Assembly: GCF_003570995.1 (NCBI RefSeq)
Contig: NZ_QXIY01000030.1
Location: 1 to 64,000 of the forward strand
Length of the DNA: 64,000 nt
Direction of reading: 5' to 3'
Source of the DNA: Candidatus Cryosericum septentrionale
GTDB taxonomy: Bacteria; Caldisericota; Caldisericia; Cryosericales; Cryosericaceae
The notes beneath the pieces were generated by a model that saw only the letters and a program-made list of their open reading frames with translations, was not told the origin of the DNA and searched no databases. The translations under genes were made by a program, and so were the position numbers. Shown here piece by piece: positions 25,580 to 34,413 of the stretch (the first letter of the stretch is position 1; each line of letters begins with the position of its first letter).

Positions 25580-28195
25580 GTGGAGGAGCGATCGGACAAG
25601 CACCTGGAAGGAAAGCACGACGACTTCTCTGCGTGCGCCGAGCCAGTCGATGCCGTAAGATTCGCTGCGCACCAGTGGCAGGAGTTCCTGGAGTCCTCCC
25701 CCGACCCGATGTGGATCAAGGATACTCAGGGTCGCTATGTTGCTGTCAATAAAGCCTACCTGCGCGCCGACCCGGGACAGACACAAGACGTTATCGGCAA
25801 GACTGATTTCGAGGTTCAATCCCGTGATAAAGCCGAGATGTACCTCGCCGACGATCAGGTCGCCATCCATGACGGCGTGTGCGAGCACGAGTTCAGCGCG
25901 GTGGATCAGGAAGGCAACCTGAAGTACTACAATACGAAGAAGACCGCGCTGCATGATGTTGACGGCCTTCTGACCGGTGTCCTCGGCCAGGCTCGTGATG
26001 TCACCAGTCAGCGGCGCCTCGAACTCGCGCTCGCTCTGGAAAACCGCCGGTTCCGTCTGTTTCAGCGCATTCTCGAGGCAGCGGCCACAGCCACTTCTGT
26101 CGGTTCGTTCCTTGCAGACGTCCTCACTACGGCACATGAACTGTTCGACTACGACCGCGGTGGCGTCTATATGCTGACCCCCGACGGGAAAACGGCACAC
26201 CTGGTGTCCGCACAGGGAGACTCTCAAGCAGTGCAGGAGCAAGCCACGTCCGTCCCCTCGGACGAAGAACCATTCTCCCGGGTGTACCGGACTGCCGAGC
26301 CCTTCTTCAGCAACACCTGGCACAACCTAGGATCTTCGGGCCGTCCTGATGACCAACCCCTGGCACTTGCCGTCGTGCCCCTTGTCAGCCTGGGAAGCGT
26401 CGTCGGTTCGCTCAACATGGCATGGCGTGTGCCACCGAAACCCGAGGAGAACTGGGAGGAGGCGCTGGCGACCATCGCCCGCGAAATCACTATCGGTATG
26501 GACCGCATCCAGACGATGGCAGCACTGCAGGATAACAGGGCGAACCTGCAAGCGTTCTTCAACTCTGTGCAGGGATTCTTCTTTGTCGTCGGCCGGGACG
26601 GCAAGATCCTGGCTGTCGGAGAGCAGGGAGCCCGTCGGCTGGGACGGACACCCACAGAGCTGGGCGGAACGGACATCAACGACCTGCACCCACAGGAAGA
26701 GCGCGAGTTGTCGCGCATCATCCTGGGCGACATGATCAATGGCACGAGGACGAGTAGCACACAAACACTTGTGGCCGCAGATGGCACGCAGATCCCCGTC
26801 AACACCCTTGTGACGCGTGGCTCCTGGAACGGTAGCCTTGCGCTGTTCACCACCAGTCAGGACATCACCGCATCGCGGAGGGCGGCTGAGGCGCTTGCAG
26901 CCGACCGGAGGCGGGCGGACGCCCTCTATCACATCATTGAGGCAGCAGGCAGGGCGCGGTTGATGGAGGAGTTCCTGCCCGCGGCGCTGACCATCGCTCT
27001 CGAGGCTACACCATTTGAGGGCGGCGGCATCTACATCATCGACGGGGACCACGCCGCGCTCGCCTGCACGACAGGCCTTGGCAGAGAACTCATCGAACGG
27101 GTCCGCTCCCTTCCCATGGACGAACAGCCCTATCGCACCGTCCTCCGCGAAGGAAAACCCACGGCGTTCACCAAACTCGACCAGCTACCACCCGACATTA
27201 CCCAGCAGTACGGCGTCGTTTCATTGATCTCCATCCCCATCGGGGCAGGCGACACCGTCGTCGGCGCCCTGAACCTCGCCAGCACCCACAGCCATAACGC
27301 GGAACTGCAAACCGAACTGCTGATGTCGATCGGCCGCACCATTGGCGAAGCCGTCGTCCGCCTCCGCGCCGACGAATCTGCGCGAGTCAGCCTACAGGAG
27401 TTCAAGACGCTGTTCGAGGCCATGCCACATCTTGTGTTCATACTGCAAGAGGACGGAACGATCGCCAGGATCAACACCGCAGCAGCAGAAAGGCTGGGGC
27501 GGAAACCAGACGAATTGTGCGGCACATCGGTGCTGGACCTCTGCCCGCCGGACCGACGAGCAGAGACCGCTTGCATTCTGGCCGACATGATCGCGGGCAA
27601 GGCCAGCATCTATACCCTCTCCCTCGTGAGCCACGAAGACGAGCTCATCCAGATCGAGACGCGGGTCGTTCGCACTACGTGGGGCGGCAAGCCTGCCATC
27701 TTCGGGGTGAGTCGTGAGTTGACATCACATGGGCTGGACGAACAAACCGTGCTGAACGACAAGCTGACCGGCCTGTACAGTGCTTCCGGTTTTTCCGCCA
27801 TCGCCAGCCAGCAGCTCAAGATGGCACATCGAGGACACATCAACGCGGCGCTGGTCGTCACAGAAATCGTCAGCGGGGCCGATGCGGGACCCCCGGAACC
27901 TCATATGCTCGCCGACTTCGCGGGCGTCCTTCGTCAGACATTCCGGGGCTCTGACACCATCGGGCGTATTGGCACGGCTCGATTCGGCGTCCTGGCTATC
28001 CAGACAGACAACACTTGCCTTGATCTCCTTGCACAACGCCTGCAGGAATCTGTCGCAACTCTCAATGCCCAGCGGCCGACCGGCAAACCCGAGCTGGTGG
28101 CGCACGTCGTGGTCATGCCGGTGGATGCCATGAGACCAGCTCTCCTAGACGACCTCCTGTTTCAGGCCGACGCGCAGTTAAACAGTCCCGACTGA
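25580..28195 (+). CDS. PAS-GAF-PAS-GAF-PAS sensor with degenerate GGDEF-like end
   Basis: An 871-residue cytoplasmic sensor without membrane helices. Order: PAS (about 30-150, SSPDPMWIKDTQGRYVAVN), GAF (about 165-330), PAS (about 345-450, SVQGFFFVVGRDGKILAVG), GAF (about 465-620), PAS (about 630-750, EAMPHLVFILQEDGTIARI), and a final 110 residues starting DKLTGLYSASGF like a GGDEF domain but with GTARF in place of the GGDEF signature, so it should not make cyclic-di-GMP. No kinase domain is present. GTG 25580 is taken as start since AGGAGGT lies 4-5 bases upstream; ATG 25556 is an alternative without SD. Confidence 0.8.
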   Translation: MEERSDKHLEGKHDDFSACAEPVDAVRFAAHQWQEFLESSPDPMWIKDTQGRYVAVNKAYLRADPGQTQDVIGKTDFEVQSRDKAEMYLADDQVAIHDGVCEHEFSAVDQEGNLKYYNTKKTALHDVDGLLTGVLGQARDVTSQRRLELALALENRRFRLFQRILEAAATATSVGSFLADVLTTAHELFDYDRGGVYMLTPDGKTAHLVSAQGDSQAVQEQATSVPSDEEPFSRVYRTAEPFFSNTWHNLGSSGRPDDQPLALAVVPLVSLGSVVGSLNMAWRVPPKPEENWEEALATIAREITIGMDRIQTMAALQDNRANLQAFFNSVQGFFFVVGRDGKILAVGEQGARRLGRTPTELGGTDINDLHPQEERELSRIILGDMINGTRTSSTQTLVAADGTQIPVNTLVTRGSWNGSLALFTTSQDITASRRAAEALAADRRRADALYHIIEAAGRARLMEEFLPAALTIALEATPFEGGGIYIIDGDHAALACTTGLGRELIERVRSLPMDEQPYRTVLREGKPTAFTKLDQLPPDITQQYGVVSLISIPIGAGDTVVGALNLASTHSHNAELQTELLMSIGRTIGEAVVRLRADESARVSLQEFKTLFEAMPHLVFILQEDGTIARINTAAAERLGRKPDELCGTSVLDLCPPDRRAETACILADMIAGKASIYTLSLVSHEDELIQIETRVVRTTWGGKPAIFGVSRELTSHGLDEQTVLNDKLTGLYSASGFSAIASQQLKMAHRGHINAALVVTEIVSGADAGPPEPHMLADFAGVLRQTFRGSDTIGRIGTARFGVLAIQTDNTCLDLLAQRLQESVATLNAQRPTGKPELVAHVVVMPVDAMRPALLDDLLFQADAQLNSPD

Positions 28196-28229
28196 CCGAA
28201 ACCTCTCCTGGACGTTAGCCTTCCGTAGC

Positions 28230-28251
28230 AGGCCCATGTTTTTGTGGGCCT
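28230..28251. terminator. Terminator hairpin after the PAS/GAF gene
   Basis: AGGCCCA / TGGGCCT stem with an 8-base T-rich loop, 35 bases past the stop of the PAS/GAF gene. Confidence 0.5.
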
Positions 28252-28296
28252 TGTACTCCACCTGCAGGGTGGCTCAGGTCTTCGGAGAAGTGACGA

Positions 28297-28420
28297 TTAC
28301 ACCCTCGTCTTCGCGTCGTAGCTGACCGCGCATCCCAGCTGCTCGGCGACAAACCGGGCGGACAGCATCGTCCTCCCGTGGAGGATGACCGGCACCACGC
28401 GGACGTCAGCCGGGTCGAAC
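28297..28420 (-). pseudogene. Fragment of a copper-amine-oxidase-N (stalk) domain
   Basis: On the minus strand, downstream of the CDF gene, a frame reads RFDPADVRVVPVILHGRTMLSARFVAEQLGCAVSYDAKTRV and stops. This matches the core of the stalk domain seen in the binding protein at 37676 (PIRNVVELTGGDVTW type). There is no start: in this frame the upstream sequence is the CDF gene read out of frame. It is probably a leftover of a secreted stalk-domain protein. Confidence 0.5.
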
Positions 28421-28429
28421 CGTCCCCTA

Positions 28430-29332
28430 CTAGTCTCTGCTGTGTACGATGAGCCCAGCTCCCTTGCAGGACTCATACTCGAACTGCAGGGTGGCGTGCG
28501 TGACGCCGTACTTGTCGTGCAGCAGTTCCTGGATCTGCTCTCGCACCGGCCCGGTGTCGCAGACCGAGATGTTGTCCACGTTGACGTGCCCCTCGAACAT
28601 CGTCTCAGTATCGCTGAGCTGCCAGACATGGACATGGTGCAGGTCCTTGACGTGCGGCAGCGCACGGATGTCGGCGTCCAGCCGCGCCAGCTCCAGCCCT
28701 TCCGGGGCCCGCTCCATGAGGATGCCACCTGCCTCGCGGACGACCGAGAACGCCTCCTTCAGAACCCAGGCTGCCACCAGAACCGTGACCAGCGGGTCCA
28801 CCCACGTCACGTGCCACAGCGTGACGACGACACCGCCCACAACAACGCCAACCGACGAGAGCGTGTCCGAAAGCAGGTGCAGGTAGGCACCGCGGATATT
28901 GAGGCTTTCACCGGCGGAGCGGTGGAGCAGAAGGACCGACATGAGGTTGGCCACCAGCCCGACCAGGGCAACGGCCAGCATGATGCCGCCCTTGATGGGA
29001 ACCGGATGCAGGAACCGTTCGTATGCCTCGCGGAACAGGACGAACGCGATGACGACCATGGCCCCGGCGTTGATGCCCGCGGACAGGATCTCGGCGCGGC
29101 GATACCCGAACGTGTACTGTTCGTCATGAGCGCGCCGCCCCAGGCGCAGCGTCCACAGCGCCAGGACACCGGCCAGGGTGTCTGTCGCATTGTGGAATGC
29201 GTCGGCAAGCAGCGCGAGCGAGCCGGAGACGAGACCGCCGACCACCTCCGAGACAGTGATGACGACGTTCATCAGGATGGAGATAAGCAGGTTGCGCCCA
29301 GTGGGCAGCTCGTGGTCGTGGTGGTCACTCAT
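28430..29332 (-). CDS. Cation diffusion facilitator metal exporter
   Basis: A 300-residue CDF transporter exporting Zn/Cd/Co-type divalent metals by proton exchange. Six membrane helices; metal-site motifs SLALLADAFHNATD (HxxxD in helix II) and YLHLLSDTLSS (HxxxD in helix V), and a His-rich start (MSDHHDHE). The C-terminal cytoplasmic domain has VKDLHHVHVWQLSD. ATG 29332 overlaps the end of arsR by 8 bp with AAGGA upstream, so the two are translationally coupled and the exporter is under ArsR control. Confidence 0.92.
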   Translation of the reverse strand: MSDHHDHELPTGRNLLISILMNVVITVSEVVGGLVSGSLALLADAFHNATDTLAGVLALWTLRLGRRAHDEQYTFGYRRAEILSAGINAGAMVVIAFVLFREAYERFLHPVPIKGGIMLAVALVGLVANLMSVLLLHRSAGESLNIRGAYLHLLSDTLSSVGVVVGGVVVTLWHVTWVDPLVTVLVAAWVLKEAFSVVREAGGILMERAPEGLELARLDADIRALPHVKDLHHVHVWQLSDTETMFEGHVNVDNISVCDTGPVREQIQELLHDKYGVTHATLQFEYESCKGAGLIVHSRD

Positions 29333-29627
29333 GATGCAGTTCCTTTTCTGCAAGGTGGTCCAGCGCGAACCCGACGATGATGTCGATGTGTTTGTCCGCC
29401 AAGGCGTAGAACGTGCGCCGTCCGTCCTTGCGGGAACGGACGACATCGCTGCGGTGCAGGACGGCCAGCTGGTGCGAGACGAGCGTCTGGCTCAGGGCCG
29501 TGCGACCACAGATGCCGGCAACGTTGTCCTCACCGTCGCGGAGGGCAAGCAGGATGGACAGCCGGGATTCGTTTGCCAGCAGCTTGTAGAAGGACGTCAA
29601 TGCGTCAAGTGTCGTGTTGGTTTTCAT
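29325..29627 (-). CDS. ArsR/SmtB-family metal-responsive repressor
   Basis: A 100-residue winged-helix repressor. Recognition helix region is ALSQTLVSHQLAVLHRSDVV; wing SRKDGRRTFYAL. A dimer-interface helix near the C-terminus has DKHIDIIVGFALDHLAEKELHHE, with Asp/His residues suited to a CzrA/SmtB alpha-5 zinc site. The start is taken at 29627 rather than 29657, because the promoter overlapping the operator would start transcription within a few bases of it and there is no SD. It regulates itself and the CDF exporter. Confidence 0.88.
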   Translation of the reverse strand: MKTNTTLDALTSFYKLLANESRLSILLALRDGEDNVAGICGRTALSQTLVSHQLAVLHRSDVVRSRKDGRRTFYALADKHIDIIVGFALDHLAEKELHHE

Positions 29628-29664
29628 GATGGCTGTATCATATGATAATACCATCATGTGTCAA
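29625..29664 (-). promoter_or_regulatory. arsR promoter embedded in a 34-bp dyad operator
   Basis: Half-sites CATGATGG - 3 bases - TATCAT and ATGATA - 3 bases - CCATCATG form an exact dyad centred between 29641 and 29642. A promoter TTGACA (29659-29664) - 16 bases - TATGAT (29637-29642) lies within it on the minus strand, so a bound repressor would block polymerase directly. Confidence 0.75.
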
Positions 29665-29675
29665 GAGGTCCATTC

Positions 29676-29702
29676 TGTCATTCCCGCGAAGGCGGGGATC
29701 CA
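29676..29702 (-). repeat. Dispersed palindromic repeat, family A, copy 1
   Basis: The palindrome ATTCCCGC...GCGGGGAT lies between arsR and the AttH-like gene. Similarity with copies at 35244-35284 and 57949-57985 extends beyond the palindrome (GATGCAAGGATGGAT on one side, GAATGACAGA on the other, minus-strand reading), so it is one repeat family. Confidence 0.7.
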
Positions 29703-29727
29703 TCCTTGCATCACCGCGTGAGGAGTC

Positions 29728-30798
29728 CTACCGTTCGTATCCCGTCAGCTCCACGTAAGCGAAGCCGTCCAGTACCTTTTTGTCCAGGAAGCGGGTGCCG
29801 TCCAGCTCGACCGGGGTCATGATTTCGCCGTGAATGGTGCACAGGCCCTCCCAGTAGTCTGGCGTGATCAACGACGACAGGTACTGCCCCTTGAGCATCG
29901 CCCTCACGTGCGCAGTCATGAAGGGCGTAGGTGCGTCGGGGCTGTCGAAGATCCGTATCTCCCAGTCGACGGGGTACGTGACACCGTTCCGAGCCATGCA
30001 GACATCCGACGCCCGCACCTGGAACCGTTCGACGCGCATCGTTTGCCCATGCCGGTATATGTTCCCGGCTCCATACGTCGTGCCCCACCGGTCAAAGTTG
30101 AACAGCATGACGTAGAGGTCGTCGGAGTCGAATCGAAGCGAGAACCAGTCCCACTTCATCTTGACCGCGTTGAAGTTGCCCCACTGGTGGTCATGCCACG
30201 TCAGCCCGGTGACGGGCAGACTCTCGCCGTTCAGGACGATCGTGCCCTCGGTCTTCATGTTGGGCAGCGTGAAATAGTAGGAGGCATCGCCCGGACTGTT
30301 CTGCATCTCCTGGATACCGCCCCCTCCTTGTGCCATGAGGTTCCGGATGGCACAAGAGCAGTGCACCCGCAGACCCCTCAAGCGTGCGTCGATGACGAGA
30401 CTGTTGCTCTCCTCGTTGAACCCAATCTGGTTGCCGAAGAGCGCAATCACCGTTTGAGCGTCGGAGGTGAAGGGGATGTGCACAGGCAGGACCATACCGG
30501 TAGAGGAGAACCTCTGGCCCTCGACGTCGGTGACAGCCGCGTGGACGATCACACTGTCGACCAGCGTTTTCACCCTGAAAAACGTCACTTCGAGTCCAAC
30601 GGGAGCTTTCCTCTTTGGTGTCGTCAGAACGCTGGTGAAATACCACCACTCGATGCGCGCGCCCCGGTGAGGAAAGTGGTCCCTGCTGGTGAAGTCGACG
30701 GGAGGAAGCGGGCGGCGTGACGCGCCCCGGACCATCAGCTCATAAAGTTCGATGGGCAATTGGGTCAGCGCTCCCTTGAGGATTCCCCTGAAGGTCAT
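29728..30798 (-). CDS. AttH/CrtC-like lipocalin-fold protein
   Basis: A 356-residue protein of the AttH / carotenoid 1,2-hydratase-like family, two lipocalin-like barrels. Typical signatures are DHFPHRGARIEWWYFTSVL near residue 40-58, FTLPNMKTEGTIVLNGESLPVTGLTWHDHQWG and WDWFSLRFDSDDLYVMLFNFD. Family members act on hydrophobic substrates, including hydration of carotenoids in CrtC; no carotenoid genes are nearby, so the substrate is unknown. GAGAGG stands 9 bases before the ATG. No signal peptide is clear. Confidence 0.75.
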   Translation of the reverse strand: MTFRGILKGALTQLPIELYELMVRGASRRPLPPVDFTSRDHFPHRGARIEWWYFTSVLTTPKRKAPVGLEVTFFRVKTLVDSVIVHAAVTDVEGQRFSSTGMVLPVHIPFTSDAQTVIALFGNQIGFNEESNSLVIDARLRGLRVHCSCAIRNLMAQGGGGIQEMQNSPGDASYYFTLPNMKTEGTIVLNGESLPVTGLTWHDHQWGNFNAVKMKWDWFSLRFDSDDLYVMLFNFDRWGTTYGAGNIYRHGQTMRVERFQVRASDVCMARNGVTYPVDWEIRIFDSPDAPTPFMTAHVRAMLKGQYLSSLITPDYWEGLCTIHGEIMTPVELDGTRFLDKKVLDGFAYVELTGYER

Positions 30799-30957
30799 CT
30801 GTAGTCGCCTCTCATGGCCACAGTATCGCCGGATCCTGTGACTCGCTCAAGTGCGACAAGAAATGGCTTCCCGCTGTGGTAGGCTGGTGGCTCCGAGGAT
30901 GGCTCAAACCATAGCATAGGGAGCGACACTTAGTCGGCGCAAGGCTGCCCTCGGCGG

Positions 30958-30986
30958 TTGTCTCGCTGACCGAATCCTGCTAAAGT
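30958..30986 (+). promoter_or_regulatory. Probable promoter of the recQ-dprA operon
   Basis: TTGTCT (30958-30963) - 17 bases - TAAAGT (30981-30986), in the 331-base gap upstream of the RecQ-like gene. The gap before it (30799-30957) shows nothing supported. Confidence 0.4.
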
Positions 30987-30995
30987 ATTCAATGA

Positions 30996-31133
30996 GTCCC
31001 GAAAGGAGCCGTCGAGGAAGGGGCAAGGGGCGTCAATGGGGAACGGAGAGGTCAACTGGACTACGATCCTGACACCGTGGACCAGAGCGACGATGCTGTC
31101 GACGCGGACTCCGATACCGAGGAGAATTTATGA
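30996..31133 (+). other. Possible short acidic reading frame coupled to recQ
   Basis: A frame without a clear start codon reads ...EEGARGVNGERRGQLDYDPD and then [19 protein letters not shown], with its TGA overlapping the recQ ATG as ATGA. The strongly acidic, natural-looking composition and the coupling suggest a small coding frame; an ATG at 30992 lies in another frame, so a frameshift would be needed. Low certainty. Confidence 0.25.
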
Positions 31134-33205
31134 TCACCTATTCCCATGAATGGTCGTTGCAACTTCTGCGCGTCGGGACTGGTCTGGCAGACGCGCAGTT
31201 CCGCAAGGGACAGGAAGAGGCCATCCGCTCCATCGTCGAACAACCTGGTCGGTATCTCGTGGTGCAGAAGACCGGCTGGGGCAAGAGCTTCGTCTACTTC
31301 ATCGCCACCAGACTACTGCGCGAGGTGCATCAAGGACCTGTCCTGCTGGTCTCTCCCTTGCTCGCGTTGATGCGAAACCAGATAGCCGCCGCTGAACGCA
31401 TGGGTGTGCGGGCTAAGACGATCAATTCTGACAATCCAGATTCCTGGAATAGTATCGAAGCTGCTGTGCAGCACGACGAGGTGGACATTCTGCTCATCTC
31501 ACCAGAGCGGCTGGCCAACGAGCACTTTCGCACAGAGATCCTTGCCCACATCGCTGCAAAAATCTCTCTGCTAGTGATTGACGAGGCGCACTGCATCTCG
31601 GACTGGGGCCATGACTTCAGGCCACACTACCGTCTGCTGCAGCACACCATCGAGGCTCTGCCTTCCAACATGCGCCTGCTTGCAACGACGGCAACCGCCA
31701 ACAACCGCGTGATACAGGACCTCCAGACCGTGCTGGGACCCAACCTCAACGTGTCTCGGGGGGAACTGAACAGGCCATCGCTCAAACTTCAGGCCATCCG
31801 TCTGGCCAGCCAGGCTGAACGCCTGGCCTGGTTGGCCAAGCAGATACCGACCATGCCTGGCAGCGGCATCATCTATACGCTGACGGTACGGGACGCCGTC
31901 CAGGTAGCCGAATGGCTCACACTGCACGGAGTGCATGCAATGGCGTATACTGGCGACAGCGGCAGCGGCCGGCCTGAACTCGAACACACATTGCTGGACA
32001 ACCGGGTGAAGGCGCTGGTGGCAACCACGGCATTGGGCATGGGCTTTGACAAGCCAGACCTGGGCTTTGTCATTCACTACCAGACCCCGGGGTCGGTCGT
32101 GGCCTACTACCAGCAGGTGGGCCGCGCAGGGCGCGCACTGGATGCAGCCTATGGCATTCTGCTGAGTGGCACCGAGGAGAACGACATCAACGAGTACTTT
32201 ATCAAGACCGCCTTTCCGACACGCGACGAAGTACAACAGATCGTGAGGGCACTGGAACGCAGTCCTCAGGGACTCTCGCTGCCCGGCCTCATGGCCAGTG
32301 TCAACGTCGCCAAAGGTCGCATCGAGAAGACCATCGACCTGCTGGCTCTGGAGTCACCCGCACCCATCGTCAAGCAGGGTACCAGGTGGCAGCTGACGAC
32401 GACCAACCTGAGCGAAACGTTCTGGCAGCGGGCGCAGCGCCTGACCGACCTACGGCACGCTGAACAGGGACAGATGCAGAAATATGTGGATCTGCACACC
32501 GGACACATGGCCTTCCTCATCCGTGCCCTTGACGGGGATCCCGGCGATTGTTGTGCTCCTGACCTGCCAGATCTGCCTGCAACTGTCGACCAGCTCCTGG
32601 TGCGGGAAGCCGTGGCGTTTCTTCGCCGGACCAGTCTGCCCATCGAGCCCCGCAGACAATGGCCACTGGACAGCATGCCTCTATACGGCCTCAAGGGCAA
32701 CATTCCCCGCGAGCTCCAGGCAGAACCGGGGAAGGCACTCTGCACATGGGGTGACGCCGGCTGGGGCGATCTGGTGCGCCAAGGCAAATGCCAGGACCAC
32801 CATGTTGCAGATGATCTGGTCACGGCGTGCGCGTCGATGGTTCAGGAATGGAACCCACAACCTGGGCTCACCTGGGTCACCTGCATACCGTCCCTGCGCG
32901 ACCCGGCGCTGGTACAGGATGTTGCCGAGCGCCTGGCACACCGGCTGGAACTACCGTTTCGAGCTGTGATTCGCAAGAGCATCGACCGGCCTCCGCAGCA
33001 AACAATGCAGAACAGCATGCAGCAAGCCCACAACCTCGATGGATCGTTTGAACTCACGGCGACGTTGCCCGAAGGGCCCGTGCTGCTGGTGGATGACACG
33101 GTCGATTCGCGCTGGACCATGACCGTCGCAGCGTGGCTGCTGCGGTCCCATGGCAGTGGCGACGTCTACCCAGTGGCACTCGCATCCATAGGACCCAAAG
33201 GATGA
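31130..33205 (+). CDS. RecQ-family helicase with C-terminal phosphoribosyltransferase-like domain
   Basis: A 691-residue protein. Residues about 15-350 are a RecQ-like superfamily 2 helicase: Q-motif region FRKGQEEAI, Walker [10 protein letters not shown], Walker [18 protein letters not shown], motif [13 protein letters not shown]. The RecQ-C zinc site and HRDC are not evident. The C-terminal part (about 590-690) contains [24 protein letters not shown], the PRPP-binding loop of type I phosphoribosyltransferases (ComF-like). GAGGAG precedes the ATG. It overlaps the dprA-like gene by ATGA, so the two are coupled. Such helicase-PRTase proteins next to DprA suggest DNA uptake, recombination or defence; the precise role is inferred. 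Confidence 0.88.
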   Translation: MITYSHEWSLQLLRVGTGLADAQFRKGQEEAIRSIVEQPGRYLVVQKTGWGKSFVYFIATRLLREVHQGPVLLVSPLLALMRNQIAAAERMGVRAKTINSDNPDSWNSIEAAVQHDEVDILLISPERLANEHFRTEILAHIAAKISLLVIDEAHCISDWGHDFRPHYRLLQHTIEALPSNMRLLATTATANNRVIQDLQTVLGPNLNVSRGELNRPSLKLQAIRLASQAERLAWLAKQIPTMPGSGIIYTLTVRDAVQVAEWLTLHGVHAMAYTGDSGSGRPELEHTLLDNRVKALVATTALGMGFDKPDLGFVIHYQTPGSVVAYYQQVGRAGRALDAAYGILLSGTEENDINEYFIKTAFPTRDEVQQIVRALERSPQGLSLPGLMASVNVAKGRIEKTIDLLALESPAPIVKQGTRWQLTTTNLSETFWQRAQRLTDLRHAEQGQMQKYVDLHTGHMAFLIRALDGDPGDCCAPDLPDLPATVDQLLVREAVAFLRRTSLPIEPRRQWPLDSMPLYGLKGNIPRELQAEPGKALCTWGDAGWGDLVRQGKCQDHHVADDLVTACASMVQEWNPQPGLTWVTCIPSLRDPALVQDVAERLAHRLELPFRAVIRKSIDRPPQQTMQNSMQQAHNLDGSFELTATLPEGPVLLVDDTVDSRWTMTVAAWLLRSHGSGDVYPVALASIGPKG

Positions 33206-34413
33206 GTACAACACTGTCGCCAGACGGCCAAGCGATCCTGCTGCTTACGGCACCCTTGATGGCGGGGCGCATGGAGCTATCGGCCGACCTATTGACGCTG
33301 GGTGAGTATGGGTGTCTTGCGGTCTTCCTGCACGAGGTGCAGAGAGGTCCCGGCGATCTTCTCACTGTTGATGCGGATAGCCTGATTAGACAATGCCAGG
33401 AAATCGTGGACGGTGACCGCCTGAGACAGCTGCTTGGCCGAGGCTTCCTGCTGAGCCAAGCGGTCGACCGCTGGCAGGCCCGCGCCATCTGGGTTGTCAC
33501 GAGCGCGGATACGTCATACCCGCAGCGGCTCAAGGAACGGTTGAAGGACAATGCGCCGGCGGTGCTGTATGGCTGCGGAGACGCCACGATCCTGGAGACA
33601 GGTGGATTGGCTGTGGTCGGTAGCCGCAACGCGACCCCGGCACTGCAGACGTACACAGAGCACATCGGACAACTGGCAGCTCATGCACAGCAAACAGTTG
33701 TATCGGGCGGAGCGCGCGGGATCGACCAGGCGTCCATGCGCGGTGCTCTGGAAGCCGGTGGAACGGCTGTTGGCATGTTTGCAGACAGTCTGGAACAGGC
33801 AGCCCTCTACCGCGAGTATCGCTCCCCACTCATGGAGGGCAGGCTGGTCCTCGTGTCGCCCTACGATCCGATGGCCGGGTTCAATGTGGGCAACGCCATG
33901 CAGCGCAACAAGCTGATCTACGCTCTGGCCGATGCAGCACTGGTCATCAGTTCCGACTATCAGAAAGGCGGGACGTGGGCCGGTGCGGTGGAACAACTGA
34001 CGAAGTTGAGGTTGGTGCCGGTGTTTGTCCGCTCATGTGGCGACATCGGAAAAGGAATCCAGGAACTGCAGAACATGGGTGCATTGCCATGGCCGAACCC
34101 CAGCAACCCTGCAGAACTGGTTCGCACTCTGAGACTGGAGCAGGATCCAACCACAACCACTCACAACGAGGAAGTGGTGCCCACTCACGCGCATCAATCG
34201 ATGGCGGAACCACCAATCGCAATGCAGACCAAACCCGCCCCGACAAAGCGTCGTGCCAGACCCGCGAAGCCGGCAGGGATCATTGCCGAGCCGACGCTGT
34301 TCGACTCCACGCCGGAGGCGATAACCCCGAAAAAACGTGCGGCGACGGCACACAAGAAAACCGAGGGTAAGACTGACGGAGAAGAGGGAGAGGCTGACCA
34401 TGCCGATGACTGA
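33202..34413 (+). CDS. DprA/Smf-like DNA-processing protein
   Basis: A 403-residue DprA family protein. The Rossmann-like core has [61 protein letters not shown] (DprA signature SGGARGID), and a [10 protein letters not shown] region for nucleotide or DNA contact. After about residue 310 the C-terminus becomes a basic low-complexity tail ([26 protein letters not shown]) holding an EPTLFD segment, instead of a normal DprA winged helix. Coupled to the RecQ-PRTase upstream (ATGA) and to the RhuM-Fic gene downstream (14-bp overlap), so it is a part of one system rather than a stand-alone competence gene. Confidence 0.88.
   Translation: MSTTLSPDGQAILLLTAPLMAGRMELSADLLTLGEYGCLAVFLHEVQRGPGDLLTVDADSLIRQCQEIVDGDRLRQLLGRGFLLSQAVDRWQARAIWVVTSADTSYPQRLKERLKDNAPAVLYGCGDATILETGGLAVVGSRNATPALQTYTEHIGQLAAHAQQTVVSGGARGIDQASMRGALEAGGTAVGMFADSLEQAALYREYRSPLMEGRLVLVSPYDPMAGFNVGNAMQRNKLIYALADAALVISSDYQKGGTWAGAVEQLTKLRLVPVFVRSCGDIGKGIQELQNMGALPWPNPSNPAELVRTLRLEQDPTTTTHNEEVVPTHAHQSMAEPPIAMQTKPAPTKRRARPAKPAGIIAEPTLFDSTPEAITPKKRAATAHKKTEGKTDGEEGEADHADD

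Noticed and set aside
33202-34413. Stand-alone competence dprA
   Set aside because: Coupled to recQ-PRTase and rhuM-fic, and the C-terminus lacks the normal winged helix, so a competence role alone is unlikely.
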